From the NCBI RefSeq assembly GCF_016056375.1, contig NZ_JAEDAE010000009.1:1-64000 (forward strand): DNA of 64,000 bases, written 5' to 3'. Below are positions 55,734 through 63,900 of this stretch, piece after piece. A program made the position numbers and the translations under genes. Origin of the DNA: Hymenobacter negativus. GTDB lineage: Bacteria > Bacteroidota > Bacteroidia > Cytophagales > Hymenobacteraceae. A model generated the notes under the pieces. That model did no database searches, had not been told where the DNA came from, and saw nothing but the letters and a program-made list of their open reading frames with translations. Numbering within the stretch: position 1 is the first letter of the stretch; every line of letters begins with the position of its first letter.

Positions 55734-55810
55734 GTAGCGTGGACTCTGTGAGTCCGCGTATAACCTGCATTGCCTGTCCCAAACACGCGGACTCACTGAG
55801 TTCACGCTAC
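55734..55810. repeat. Inverted repeat, GTAGCGTGGACTC..GTCCGCG family
   Basis: Arms 55734-55757 and 55788-55810 enclose 30 bases. It lies between divergent hutU and the Rof-like gene and is related to 24927-25000. Confidence 0.75.
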
Positions 55811-55821
55811 AATTCCTTCCC

Positions 55822-56094
55822 ATGAGCACCGACTATAAACCCATCGACTGCAACTTCTATGATGAATTAGAAGCCGCCGCCACCCAGCGCCGCCGCGTAG
55901 ACCTGCAGTATTTCAACGACCTGCGCCAGCTCTGCCTCGGCTCCGGCGTAATCGACACGCTTTTTATCCGCGACAAAGTCGAATTCATGCGCCTGAAATC
56001 GGGCGAGGAAATCCGGCTCGACCACCTCATCCGCATCGATGATAAGCAAGCGCCGGGCTATGCGGACTACCCCGATTTCAGCTGCGGCTGCTGA
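55822..56094 (+). CDS. Rof-like protein (Rho-binding antiterminator family)
   Basis: A 90-residue protein. Its first 17 residues, MSTDYKPIDCNFYDELE, parallel the N-terminus of E. coli Rof (YaeO), which binds and inhibits the transcription terminator Rho. The rest, with FIRDKVEFMRLKSGEEIRLDHLIRID, fits the Sm-like small beta fold of Rof. The C-terminus CGC is unusual. The identification is by eye; in Bacteroidota these are often left as hypothetical. The start codon is ATG at 55822. Confidence 0.72.
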   Translation: MSTDYKPIDCNFYDELEAAATQRRRVDLQYFNDLRQLCLGSGVIDTLFIRDKVEFMRLKSGEEIRLDHLIRIDDKQAPGYADYPDFSCGC

Positions 56095-56107
56095 TTCTAA
56101 TTGAAAA

Positions 56108-58033
56108 TCAAGCCGCCACGGCGGGCAGCGTCAGGGTTAATTCCGTGAACTGGCCTTCCTCGCTTTCCAGGGTGAAAGTGCCGCCGTAGCCTTTCGTGAT
56201 GATGTCGTAGCTCAGCGACAAACCCAGGCCGGTGCCTTCGCCGGCGGGCTTGGTGGTGAAGAACGGCTGAAACACCTTCTGCTTCAGGCTCGTGGGCACG
56301 CCGATGCCGTTGTCCCGAACGTGGATTTCAACCTGCTGCCCCGTGCGCTTCGTGCTCACGCTCACCTCGGGCTGGTAGCCGGTGGGATGGCCTTCCTGTT
56401 TTTTCTGCACCGCGTAGAAGGCGTTGCTGAGCACGTTCAACAGCACCCGGCTCACCTCCTGCGGCACGGCCAGCACGCGCCCCAGGCGGGGGTCCAGGTT
56501 GGTCGTGAGGCGGGCCTCAAAGGTCTGGTCTTTGGCGCGGGCACCGTGGTAGGCCAGCTGGGTGTATTCCTCGGTCAGGGCGTTCAGGTCGACGGATTCT
56601 TTCTGGCCGGTGCTGGTGCGGGCGTGCTCCAGCATGCCCCGCACGATGGCCGACGCCCGGCTGCCGTGCTCGCTGATTTTTTTGAGGTTCTGCTGCACGT
56701 CGGCCAGCAATTCCTGCTCCAGCTCGGGGTCGCGGGGCTGCTGGTGCTGGCACTCGCGCAGCTCGGCCACCAGCTCGTTGCTGACTTCGGAGAAGTTGTT
56801 GACGAAGTTGAGCGGGTTCTGAATCTCGTGGGCGATGCCGGCCGTGAGCTCGCCCAGGCTGGCCATTTTTTCGGACTGAATGAGTTGGTTCTGGGTGGCT
56901 TTCAGCTCCGTCAGGGTGTGTTGCAGGGTTTCCTTTTGCTCGCGCAGCTGGTGGTTGGCCAGTTGCCGGGCACGGTTGGTGCGGATGAGCACAAACGCTA
57001 CCCCGGCCAGCAGCGCAACGCAGGCCACCAGCGCCACCACAAACTGCTGCTGCCGCCGGGCCACCTGCTCCCGCACCCGCCGCTGCCGGTTGAGCTGCTG
57101 AATCTGGGCTTCTTTTTTCAGCAGGTTTTGCTTGTACTCCAGCGCGGCCAGGCGGCGGGTGGTGCCCTCCATGGTCAGGCTGTCCTTGTAGGCGCTGTAT
57201 TGCAGGAAGTAGCGGTAGGCCCGGGCGTAGTCGCCCTCCTTGGCGTAGGCTTGGCTGAGGGCCTGGCTGCTGTCGCGGCGCTTGCGGCGGGCGGCCAGCT
57301 GGCGCACCACCTGCGGCGGGGTGGGCTCGCGGACGAGCAGGGTATCGAGCCAGTGGTCCATCCGGCGCAGTTCCACCCGAATATCATGGCCGTGCATAGG
57401 CTCCTGCATGGCCAGCGCCGCGCTTTTGGGCAACGGCCCCAGCCGGCTCCGCACGCGCTGCTTTTCCAGACGGGCAATTGCCGCCGCATTGAGCGGATTG
57501 AACTCCGTGTCCTTCAGCACCCGAATAACTTTCGGCGCCGGCACGCTGCGGCCCATGGCATCGCCTAAGGCCTCCAGCAGCGGCCCATACGCCCCGGCCG
57601 CCGAGGGCGCAAGGTGGCCGAAGCGCCGCTGGAGCCGGCTGACCTGGTTCAGGGCCCAGCCGGCTTCTTTCAGGTCGTGCAGCTGGCCGGCCAGCGCTTC
57701 GGCCTCCTTCAGCAAGCCGTCGGCCTGCGGAGATTCCTGCTGCAGTTTGATGCCCGCCAGCTGAGCCAGCGCCACTACCTGCCCGGGCAGGTACGCCAGC
57801 CGGCGGGCGCGCACGAGCAGCGAATCGGCAGCTTCGGCGGTGCCGACGGACGCACTCAGCGCCGCTTTCAGGCGCACCACTTCTCGGGGCAAGGGCGTAG
57901 GCGCACGCGGGGGCGCCGGCGGCCGTTCGGTGCTGTCGGCAGCGGGCACGTCCTGCGCCCGTCCGGGAAATCCCCCCAGCCCCAACGTGAGCATCAGGAG
58001 AAAAAAGCCACCAAAGCGACGGAGCTGCTGCAT
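56108..58033 (-). CDS. Sensor histidine kinase with TPR-like extracytoplasmic region
   Basis: A 641-residue kinase. Signal or first membrane helix 1-27, a helical, probably TPR-like periplasmic region (about 50-325), one transmembrane helix (about 331-350), a coiled-coil linker and the kinase core: H-box SLGELTAGIAHEIQNPLNFV with phosphoacceptor H402, N-box NVLSNAFYAV, G1 DNGIGVP and G2 GTGLGLSLSYDI. No receiver domain and no adjacent response regulator. The start at 58033 (MQQLRR) replaces a GTG four codons upstream. Signal unknown. Confidence 0.92.
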   Translation of the reverse strand: MQQLRRFGGFFLLMLTLGLGGFPGRAQDVPAADSTERPPAPPRAPTPLPREVVRLKAALSASVGTAEAADSLLVRARRLAYLPGQVVALAQLAGIKLQQESPQADGLLKEAEALAGQLHDLKEAGWALNQVSRLQRRFGHLAPSAAGAYGPLLEALGDAMGRSVPAPKVIRVLKDTEFNPLNAAAIARLEKQRVRSRLGPLPKSAALAMQEPMHGHDIRVELRRMDHWLDTLLVREPTPPQVVRQLAARRKRRDSSQALSQAYAKEGDYARAYRYFLQYSAYKDSLTMEGTTRRLAALEYKQNLLKKEAQIQQLNRQRRVREQVARRQQQFVVALVACVALLAGVAFVLIRTNRARQLANHQLREQKETLQHTLTELKATQNQLIQSEKMASLGELTAGIAHEIQNPLNFVNNFSEVSNELVAELRECQHQQPRDPELEQELLADVQQNLKKISEHGSRASAIVRGMLEHARTSTGQKESVDLNALTEEYTQLAYHGARAKDQTFEARLTTNLDPRLGRVLAVPQEVSRVLLNVLSNAFYAVQKKQEGHPTGYQPEVSVSTKRTGQQVEIHVRDNGIGVPTSLKQKVFQPFFTTKPAGEGTGLGLSLSYDIITKGYGGTFTLESEEGQFTELTLTLPAVAA

Positions 58034-58078
58034 GAGAAGGGGCACGAAAAGCGCCTGAAAAACCTACACACTATTCTG

Positions 58079-58120
58079 AGTAAATATATTAATTTATATT
58101 GTTATATACTTCAGCTTTAT
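58079..58120. promoter_or_regulatory. AT-rich island upstream of histidine kinase gene
   Basis: Nearly pure A/T (TAAATATATTAATTTATATT and flanks) about 45 bases before the kinase start on the reverse strand. Similar to islands at 12024 and 26607. Confidence 0.4.
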
Positions 58121-58149
58121 GAGCGCGGCTAGACCAATGGGCACGGACC

Positions 58150-58962
58150 TTAATCGCGCTCCTGGTCCACGCTGATGCCACCGTTGGTGGTCACAGCCTT
58201 CACGGTAGCGCCGCCCTGGCCCAGGCTGGCTTCCACCTCTTTGTGGAACATGCCCGACTTGGTTACCGGCAGCTCGGTGCGGATGCCGCCCATGTTGGTG
58301 CTGGTGAAGAGGCGGGCCGAATACGTGCGGGGCAGCTTCCAGTGAATGCCGCCGTTGGTAGTGGCCACATCCAGACCTTTGCCGTCCCACTTGCTGCCCG
58401 TGAGGGTGATGTTGACGCCGCCGTTGGTGGTTTCGCCCTTCACCTGGCCGCCCAGGTTGGCGAGGTTTACGCCGCCGTTGGTGGTTTCGAAGGTGATGGC
58501 CGAGTTGAGGTTATCGAGGCTGATGCCGCCATTCACGGTATTGAGGGCCAGGGCGGTGGTGCGGGGCACGAATATTTCGTAGCTCACGCTCCAGTTCTGG
58601 TCCTTGTCGGGGTCAGCGGCGCGCAGGGTGTTGTTGGCCGTGCCGATGGCGATGCGCTTGACGCGGTCGGTGGCTTCTTTTTCGGTGGTGGCCCAGGCCT
58701 GCACCCGGGCGCGGATGCGGACGTTGGGCCCATCCCAGCCGTGGACGGTGATGCCGCCGTTGGGGTCGGCGTTCACGCTCAGGGGCTGGCCGGCGGGGGC
58801 GCTCATGGTCAGGTCGCGGGTTTCGCAAAAGCCTTTCATCAATTTGTCGCCCCGGTTCCAGGAGTTGTTTTCGCAGGTGGTTTTGAACTGGGGTTCGGTG
58901 GTTTGGGCGGTGGCGGCGAAGGCACCGCACACCAGGGCGAGTACAGAAATCAGGTTTTTCAT
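58150..58962 (-). CDS. DUF4097-type exported beta-helical protein
   Basis: A 270-residue protein with signal peptide (1-19). The body consists of beta-strand repeats with NGG turns: NGGI, TVNGGI, TTNGGV, TTNGGV, TTNGGI and TTNGGI between about 69 and 265. This is the pattern of DUF4097/DUF2807 putative adhesin domains that form a right-handed beta-helix. In Firmicutes and Bacteroidota such proteins often accompany regulators; the upstream kinase gene is convergent in neighbourhood but not in an operon. Function unknown. Confidence 0.82.
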   Translation of the reverse strand: MKNLISVLALVCGAFAATAQTTEPQFKTTCENNSWNRGDKLMKGFCETRDLTMSAPAGQPLSVNADPNGGITVHGWDGPNVRIRARVQAWATTEKEATDRVKRIAIGTANNTLRAADPDKDQNWSVSYEIFVPRTTALALNTVNGGISLDNLNSAITFETTNGGVNLANLGGQVKGETTNGGVNITLTGSKWDGKGLDVATTNGGIHWKLPRTYSARLFTSTNMGGIRTELPVTKSGMFHKEVEASLGQGGATVKAVTTNGGISVDQERD

Positions 58963-59188
58963 GGGGGTTGGGAAGTGAAGGTTTGGGGACGAAATAATGA
59001 TGCGCTACGGACCGGGCCAGTTGTCAGTGGAGGCGGCCAACAAAAGGATTACCGGGCTTCGACCGATTCGTTACACGGCCCAGTCAAACTATTTTTCATC
59101 ACCCCAACCAGCCGCTCACGGAGCGGGAAACATATCCCGCCGGCAAAATCTGCGTACAGATTTGCTCCACCAACCCATCTCCCGCCCT

Positions 59189-60202
59189 ATGGATACCCTA
59201 GCCGCCGGCGTCACGCAGCTTCGCATTCAGCGCTTTGTCAACGTTTATTTTGTTGAAACCGGCACCCCCGGCGAGTGGGTGCTGATTGATACCGGCCTGC
59301 CCGGCAGCAAGAAAACCATCCTCGCCGCTGCGGACAAACTGTTTTACCCCGGCTCCCACCCCGAGGCCATCATCCTCACCCACGGCCACCTCGACCACCT
59401 GGGCTCGGCCAAAGAGCTGGCCGACCACTGGAACGTGCCCATTGTAGTGCACCCGCTCGAGCTGCCCTACGTAACCGGCCAGGCCCTGTACCCGCCCCGT
59501 GACCCCACCGTGGGCGGCTCGCTGGCCTTCATGAGCCGTTTCTTCCCCACCCAGCTGCCCAACCTGACCGACCGCGTGCAGGCCCTCGACGCCGACGACC
59601 CCAGCACGCCCTTCCTCATGAACTGGCGCTGGCTGCACGTGCCGGGCCACGCCCCCGGCCAGCTGGCCTTCTTTCGCGAAGCCGACCGCGTGCTGATTGG
59701 GGCCGATGCCTTCGCCACTTGCCACCACGACTCCGTGCCGGCCATTTTGCTGGCTGCGCCCAAAATCAGCCGGGCCGGCACGCCGTTCAACTACGATTGG
59801 GAAGCCTCGCGTAAATCGGTGCAAACCCTGGCTGCGCTGGAGCCCAAGGCCATTGGCTGCGGCCACGGCCCGGTTATCATCGGCCCGGAGGCAGCCGCTG
59901 GCCTGCACCAACTGGCCGATAACTACCCAATTCCGACCCACGGCCGCTACGTGAACGAGCCCGCCCGCACCGATGCCAGCGGCGTGGAACACCTCCCGCC
60001 CGCACCCAAAGACACGCTGCCGCTGAAAGCCGCCATCATCGGCGGGAGCCTGTTGGCGGCCGGCGCGGCGTGGCTGCTCACCGGCCGCCGCAAACACAAG
60101 AAGTCGAAAGCCTATAAAAAGGCCTACAAAGCCGCCAAAAAATCTGGTAGCTATAAGTCATTCACTCCCCCGCCGCTCTACCGAGGCGGCGTGGGCAGCT
60201 AA
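59189..60202 (+). CDS. MBL fold metallo-hydrolase with C-terminal membrane anchor
   Basis: A 337-residue metallo-beta-lactamase-fold hydrolase. Metal motif THGHLDHLG (about 69-77), further ligands in HVPGHAPGQLAFF (about 150-162) and LIGADAFATCH, and GCGHGPV. The N-terminal 260 residues form the enzyme. After it come a hydrophobic helix (about 284-301, AAIIGGSLLAAGAAWLLTG) and a basic, Tyr/Lys-rich tail (RRKHKKSKAYKKAYKAAKK) facing the other side. No signal peptide, so it may be tail-anchored in the inner membrane. Substrate unknown. Confidence 0.85.
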   Translation: MDTLAAGVTQLRIQRFVNVYFVETGTPGEWVLIDTGLPGSKKTILAAADKLFYPGSHPEAIILTHGHLDHLGSAKELADHWNVPIVVHPLELPYVTGQALYPPRDPTVGGSLAFMSRFFPTQLPNLTDRVQALDADDPSTPFLMNWRWLHVPGHAPGQLAFFREADRVLIGADAFATCHHDSVPAILLAAPKISRAGTPFNYDWEASRKSVQTLAALEPKAIGCGHGPVIIGPEAAAGLHQLADNYPIPTHGRYVNEPARTDASGVEHLPPAPKDTLPLKAAIIGGSLLAAGAAWLLTGRRKHKKSKAYKKAYKAAKKSGSYKSFTPPPLYRGGVGS

Positions 60203-60208
60203 GCGCTG

Positions 60209-61120
60209 TTATGATTTCAACTGCCCCGCCACGCCCGTCAGATAGGCGGTGATGATGGTGGCGGCTAAGCGGGCGGTCTGGTTGTCGCGGTCGTAGAGCG
60301 GATTTAGCTCCACGATTTCGAACAGCCGGACCGCTTCTTTTTGGCCGGCCAGAAACGCGGCTTCCACCGCCTGTCGGGGCGTGAAGCCATCGGCACTTGG
60401 GGCCGAAACGGCCGGGGCGAAGGCTTCGGCGCAGCCATCAATGTCGAAGCTCACGAAGGCGGGGCCAGCCGTGGTGGCACGTTGCAGGGCGTGGCCGACG
60501 TACAGCTCCATACCGCCCTCCTGCACATGGGCCAGCGGCACAATGTGAGCCTGCTGCCGGTGCAGAAACTCGATATCTTCCCGGGTATTGAGGTTGGAGT
60601 GCAGGCCAATTTCGGTGAACCGCTCGCCCGGCAAAAACCCTTCGCGCAGCAGCCGGCCAAACGGGGTGCCGCTGCTGATTTCGGGCTTGTCCTTCACGTC
60701 GGCGTGGGCATCGAAATTGATACCGCCCACCGGCTGCCCGTCATTGGCATCCCAGAGGCCGCGCACGGTGGAGTAGGTGCCGTCGTGCGAGCCGCCCAGC
60801 ACCACCACGTGCGGGTACTGGCGCAGCAGCTGGCCCAGCCGCTCCCGGATGTGGGCGTGGTTCTGGGCGTGGTCGGGGTGGCGCAGGGCAAGGTTGCCGG
60901 CATCGGCAATGCGCAGGTTGTCAAGGCTAATGCCGTGCTCCAGGTTGTAGGTTTTGTGGTAGCGGCGCAGCTCGCGGCGGATGGCGGCGGACGCACAGGC
61001 CGCACCGGCCCGGCCGCCTTCCAGCACGGTGCCGAAATCAATGGGCAGGCCCACGAGGCACACGTCGGCTGCGGGCAGTTCGGCGGCGGGGTGGATAAGT
61101 TCGCGAAGGAAAGTAGGCAT
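60209..61120 (-). CDS. hutG: Formimidoylglutamase (arginase/ureohydrolase family)
   Basis: A 303-residue ureohydrolase with binuclear Mn sites: VLGGSHDGTYS, INFDAHADVKD and VSFDIDGCAEAFAP carry the His and Asp ligands. SSGTPFGRLLREGF is characteristic of formimidoylglutamases rather than arginase. It would release formamide from N-formimidoyl-glutamate, the third-last product of histidine breakdown, and hutU is in the same region, which supports this. Agmatinase cannot be excluded. Confidence 0.88.
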   Translation of the reverse strand: MPTFLRELIHPAAELPAADVCLVGLPIDFGTVLEGGRAGAACASAAIRRELRRYHKTYNLEHGISLDNLRIADAGNLALRHPDHAQNHAHIRERLGQLLRQYPHVVVLGGSHDGTYSTVRGLWDANDGQPVGGINFDAHADVKDKPEISSGTPFGRLLREGFLPGERFTEIGLHSNLNTREDIEFLHRQQAHIVPLAHVQEGGMELYVGHALQRATTAGPAFVSFDIDGCAEAFAPAVSAPSADGFTPRQAVEAAFLAGQKEAVRLFEIVELNPLYDRDNQTARLAATIITAYLTGVAGQLKS

Positions 61121-61173
61121 GCCCCAAAAGTACGGAACCGGCCCGGCGAAGCAGTCGGAATGGAATTTCCTGG

Positions 61174-61926
61174 CTACTGCCGCGAGTAGGCCATGCCGTT
61201 GAAATTGAACAGCGTGACCTTGCCTTTGCCGTCGCCCACCGGGTAGGCCACGTTGCGCACCGTGTGGCCCTGCGCATCGGTGAGGGTCAGAAACCAGCCA
61301 TCAAGCCGCCAGTGGCCGGTATTGGCCGAGGTGCCGCCAGTTTCGGCCACGCTGCGGTCCGTGACGGACGTGACCGTGGCTACGCCACTGCCCTGGCACG
61401 TGCCGTCGGCCTTGAAAATGAGCGCTTTCGAAACCGTGGCCTGCCCCATCGCCGAAGCAACCGTGGAGGTGCCGCCCTCAAATTTCCCCACCAGTTGGCT
61501 GGGGCTCTTGAACGGCCCCACGGCCGAGAAAATGCTCGCCCCGCTCCAGCTGAAGCCGCCGCCCAGCATGTTCATTTCGGCTGTTTCGGGCTTGGGATAG
61601 CCGTTCCAGGCAATGGACAGCGTTTTGCCCGTCACCGAATAGCGGCCCTTCGATTTGGCGGGCGTGGAGGCCAGTTCGGCCGCGCTCAAGCCCACGGGGT
61701 TCTCATAGGCCAGGCCATCGGGGCCGAAGTAATAGCTCATGGTCATAAAATTGCCCAGTACCGACTTCGTGACAAAAAACAGGCCCACGGGCTTGTTGCC
61801 GACCATATGGCCGGCCACCGGCGCAGGACCGGGCGCCACGGCCAAATGCGCCTGAGCGCGGCCCGCAATCAATAAACTTAGCAGGACGAAGCGAAAAAGG
61901 GCGGGGTGAAAATGGAGCATGAGCAT
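61174..61926 (-). CDS. Exported protein, tandem paralog family member A
   Basis: A 250-residue protein with signal peptide (1-25, ending AQA). It shares with the next two genes a domain starting GNKPVGLFF and containing a SYYFGPDGLAY strand, GRYSVTGKTLSIAWNG, FSWSGASIF, VGPFKSPSQLVGKFEGG, LIFKADGTCQG and a C-terminal GHWRLDGWFLTLTDAQGHTVRNVAYPVG plus NFNGMAY. No known family recognised. It is the third gene of a reverse-strand row (start 41 bases after the second gene's stop), probably co-transcribed. There is no lipobox or T9SS domain. Confidence 0.8.
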   Translation of the reverse strand: MLMLHFHPALFRFVLLSLLIAGRAQAHLAVAPGPAPVAGHMVGNKPVGLFFVTKSVLGNFMTMSYYFGPDGLAYENPVGLSAAELASTPAKSKGRYSVTGKTLSIAWNGYPKPETAEMNMLGGGFSWSGASIFSAVGPFKSPSQLVGKFEGGTSTVASAMGQATVSKALIFKADGTCQGSGVATVTSVTDRSVAETGGTSANTGHWRLDGWFLTLTDAQGHTVRNVAYPVGDGKGKVTLFNFNGMAYSRQ

Positions 61927-61967
61927 AAGGTTGTAATTAGCAGCAGCTGATAAAGAGCTTTGAGTTT

Positions 61968-63011
61968 CTACTGGGCCGTGGTTTTGTAAGTAGTTCCGTT
62001 GAAACGGAAGTAATAGGCCTTGCCCGTTTTTTCGTCCAGGCTGGTGGGGAAGGCCAAGTTGCGAATGGTGCCTTGCCCGTCAGTCAGAGTCAGAAACCAG
62101 CCGTTCAGGCTCCAGCGGCCCGCTTGTTTGGAAGCCGACGAAACGTTGGTGACCGAGCCGGTATTCGCTTCCAGGTGCCCGTCGGTGAGGTTGTCGCGGG
62201 TGAAGGTGCCGTCGGCCTTGAAATTGAGCGTGCGGTACACCGCCAGCGAGCTGGCGGTAACGCTCACGGCGGCATTGCGGCCCTCAAACGTGCCCAGAAG
62301 CTGACGAGCGTTGCTGAACGGCCCCACGCAGACAAACCCGCCATTCCAACTGAAACCGCTTGGGTCGGACTTATACTCGTAGGTTTCCGACTGGCCGGCG
62401 GCCCAACGCACTGTCATCTGGTTGCCGTTCACGGCGTAGGTACCACGCCAGCGAGGGTCGACGGCGGCCAGGCCCGCGGGCGAAAAATTGGCGGGGTCCA
62501 CATACACCTGACCTGCCGGCGTGAAATAGTAAATTCGCTCATTACTAAACACATTCATAAAGAAGAATAGCCCTACCGGCTTGCCGCCCGTGGTCCGGCC
62601 GGGCAGGGGCGCCACCACAGACGCGGGCGCAACGGCGGGAGCCGGCCGGGCCGCAACGGGTGCCGGAGCAGGTGCAGCCGGGCGTGGGGCGACGGCCGCC
62701 GGGCGCGCGGCCGGGCCACGGGCCGCGCCACTCAGGGCGTTTTTGCGAGCCAGCGCTTTGGTCATGCCATCGGAGTCGTCCACGCTCATGTAGGCTTCGT
62801 AGGCCTGCTGGTAGGCGGCGGTGGCGGCGGCTTTGTTGCCGGCGGCTTCCAGCTGCTGGGCTTTGGCAAAAACCGTGGCGCCGGGCGGCCCCTGATAGGC
62901 CGGCTGGGCGGCGGCACTCATCAGGCTAATGCTCAATAGCCCTAAGCTTAGCACGGCGAGCCGCCAAGTGCTGCGCAGGGAGAGTCGGGCCGAATTGGGT
63001 TGATACTGCAT
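61968..63011 (-). CDS. Exported protein, tandem paralog family member B with N-terminal extension
   Basis: A 347-residue protein. Signal about 1-35. Then a short helical region with a TPR-like look (FAKAQQLEAAGNKAAATAAYQQAYEAYM, about 48-75) and a Pro/Ala-rich linker (about 100-140). The family domain follows from GGKPVGLFFF (about 143), with YYFTPAGQVYVDPANFSP, RGTYAVNGNQMTVRWAAG, FSWNGGFVCVGPFSNARQLL, TLNFKADGTF and AGRWSLNGWFLTLTDGQG. It lies between family members A and C with short gaps (41 and 16 bases). Confidence 0.8.
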   Translation of the reverse strand: MQYQPNSARLSLRSTWRLAVLSLGLLSISLMSAAAQPAYQGPPGATVFAKAQQLEAAGNKAAATAAYQQAYEAYMSVDDSDGMTKALARKNALSGAARGPAARPAAVAPRPAAPAPAPVAARPAPAVAPASVVAPLPGRTTGGKPVGLFFFMNVFSNERIYYFTPAGQVYVDPANFSPAGLAAVDPRWRGTYAVNGNQMTVRWAAGQSETYEYKSDPSGFSWNGGFVCVGPFSNARQLLGTFEGRNAAVSVTASSLAVYRTLNFKADGTFTRDNLTDGHLEANTGSVTNVSSASKQAGRWSLNGWFLTLTDGQGTIRNLAFPTSLDEKTGKAYYFRFNGTTYKTTAQ

Positions 63012-63027
63012 CTGAGGTTCGGCTTGC

Positions 63028-63828
63028 TTACAACCGCTTGTAGGCCACGTTATTGAAATAAAACCGCGTCACCTGCCCGGTTTTGTCGTTGGTTTCGATG
63101 GGGTAAGCCACGCCGCGCGTGGTGCGGCCGGCGGCATCGGTGAGGGTGAGTGTCCAGCCGGCCAGGGCCCAACGGCCTGCCGCCTCCCCTGAGCTGCCGA
63201 CGTGGGCATTGCTGCCGCTGGTGTTGGTGGTGAAGGAGGAAGCGCTGCTGCCGCTGTAGCTGCCGTCAGCCCGGAAGTTTAGGCTGCTCACCGCCGCCGC
63301 TGCGCCGCTGCTGCTGCTCACCGAGTTGCCGCCCTCGAAAGTGCCCACCAGCTGCCGGGGGTTGGCAAACGGACTCATGCCCACGAAAATGCCCATATCC
63401 CAGGAAAAGGAATTGGTCGAAGGATTCTCAAAAATGGCCTTTGAGGTGTTGCCATCGGCCCATTTCATCACGAGCTGGCCGCCGGCCAGGCTATAGGTAC
63501 CCCGGGCGTTGGCGGGCAAGCCGGCCAGACTCGTCGGCGTGAAGTCGACCGGATTATTATACACCTGCCCGGCCGGCGTGAAGTAGTAAGTGGCTTTTTC
63601 GAGCGAATGAAACGCCATGAGGTAGCGTGTCATGAAGAACAGGCCCACCGGCTTCCCGCCCACCACCTTGCCCGCCAGCGGCGCGGCCGAAGCAACGGGC
63701 GGAGTAGTGCATGCCACAGCAGGCCAATCCTCCGCGGCAGCGTCGCGCGGCGCGGCCGCCATCGAAAGCACCGCGCCAAACAGGGCACCGCAGCGCACGG
63801 CGCTACGCCAAAAGACGAAGATTCTCAT
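63028..63828 (-). CDS. Exported protein, tandem paralog family member C
   Basis: A 266-residue protein with a signal peptide ending near AAAPRDAAAE. The family domain begins GGKPVGLFFMTRYL and includes ATYYFTPAGQVYNNPVDF, RGTYSLAGGQLVMKWADG, NSFSWDMGIFVG, LVGTFEGGNSV, LNFRADGSYSG, AGRWALAGWTLTLTDAAG and YFNNVAYKRL. It is the first gene of the row; member B starts 16 bases after its stop. A Ser-rich segment (residues 160-220) differs from the paralogs. No known family recognised. Confidence 0.8.
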   Translation of the reverse strand: MRIFVFWRSAVRCGALFGAVLSMAAAPRDAAAEDWPAVACTTPPVASAAPLAGKVVGGKPVGLFFMTRYLMAFHSLEKATYYFTPAGQVYNNPVDFTPTSLAGLPANARGTYSLAGGQLVMKWADGNTSKAIFENPSTNSFSWDMGIFVGMSPFANPRQLVGTFEGGNSVSSSSGAAAAVSSLNFRADGSYSGSSASSFTTNTSGSNAHVGSSGEAAGRWALAGWTLTLTDAAGRTTRGVAYPIETNDKTGQVTRFYFNNVAYKRL

Positions 63829-63900
63829 GAGCTTGCCGGAAATAAAGGTTGCTAAATACCGTGAGTCATTTTTTTAAAGACCAATCATTCATCAGAGAAA

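Noticed and set aside
56321..57568. Forward ORF (415 aa) antisense to the histidine kinase
   Set aside because: Overlaps the kinase core on the other strand and has a His/Gln/Val-rich artefact composition.
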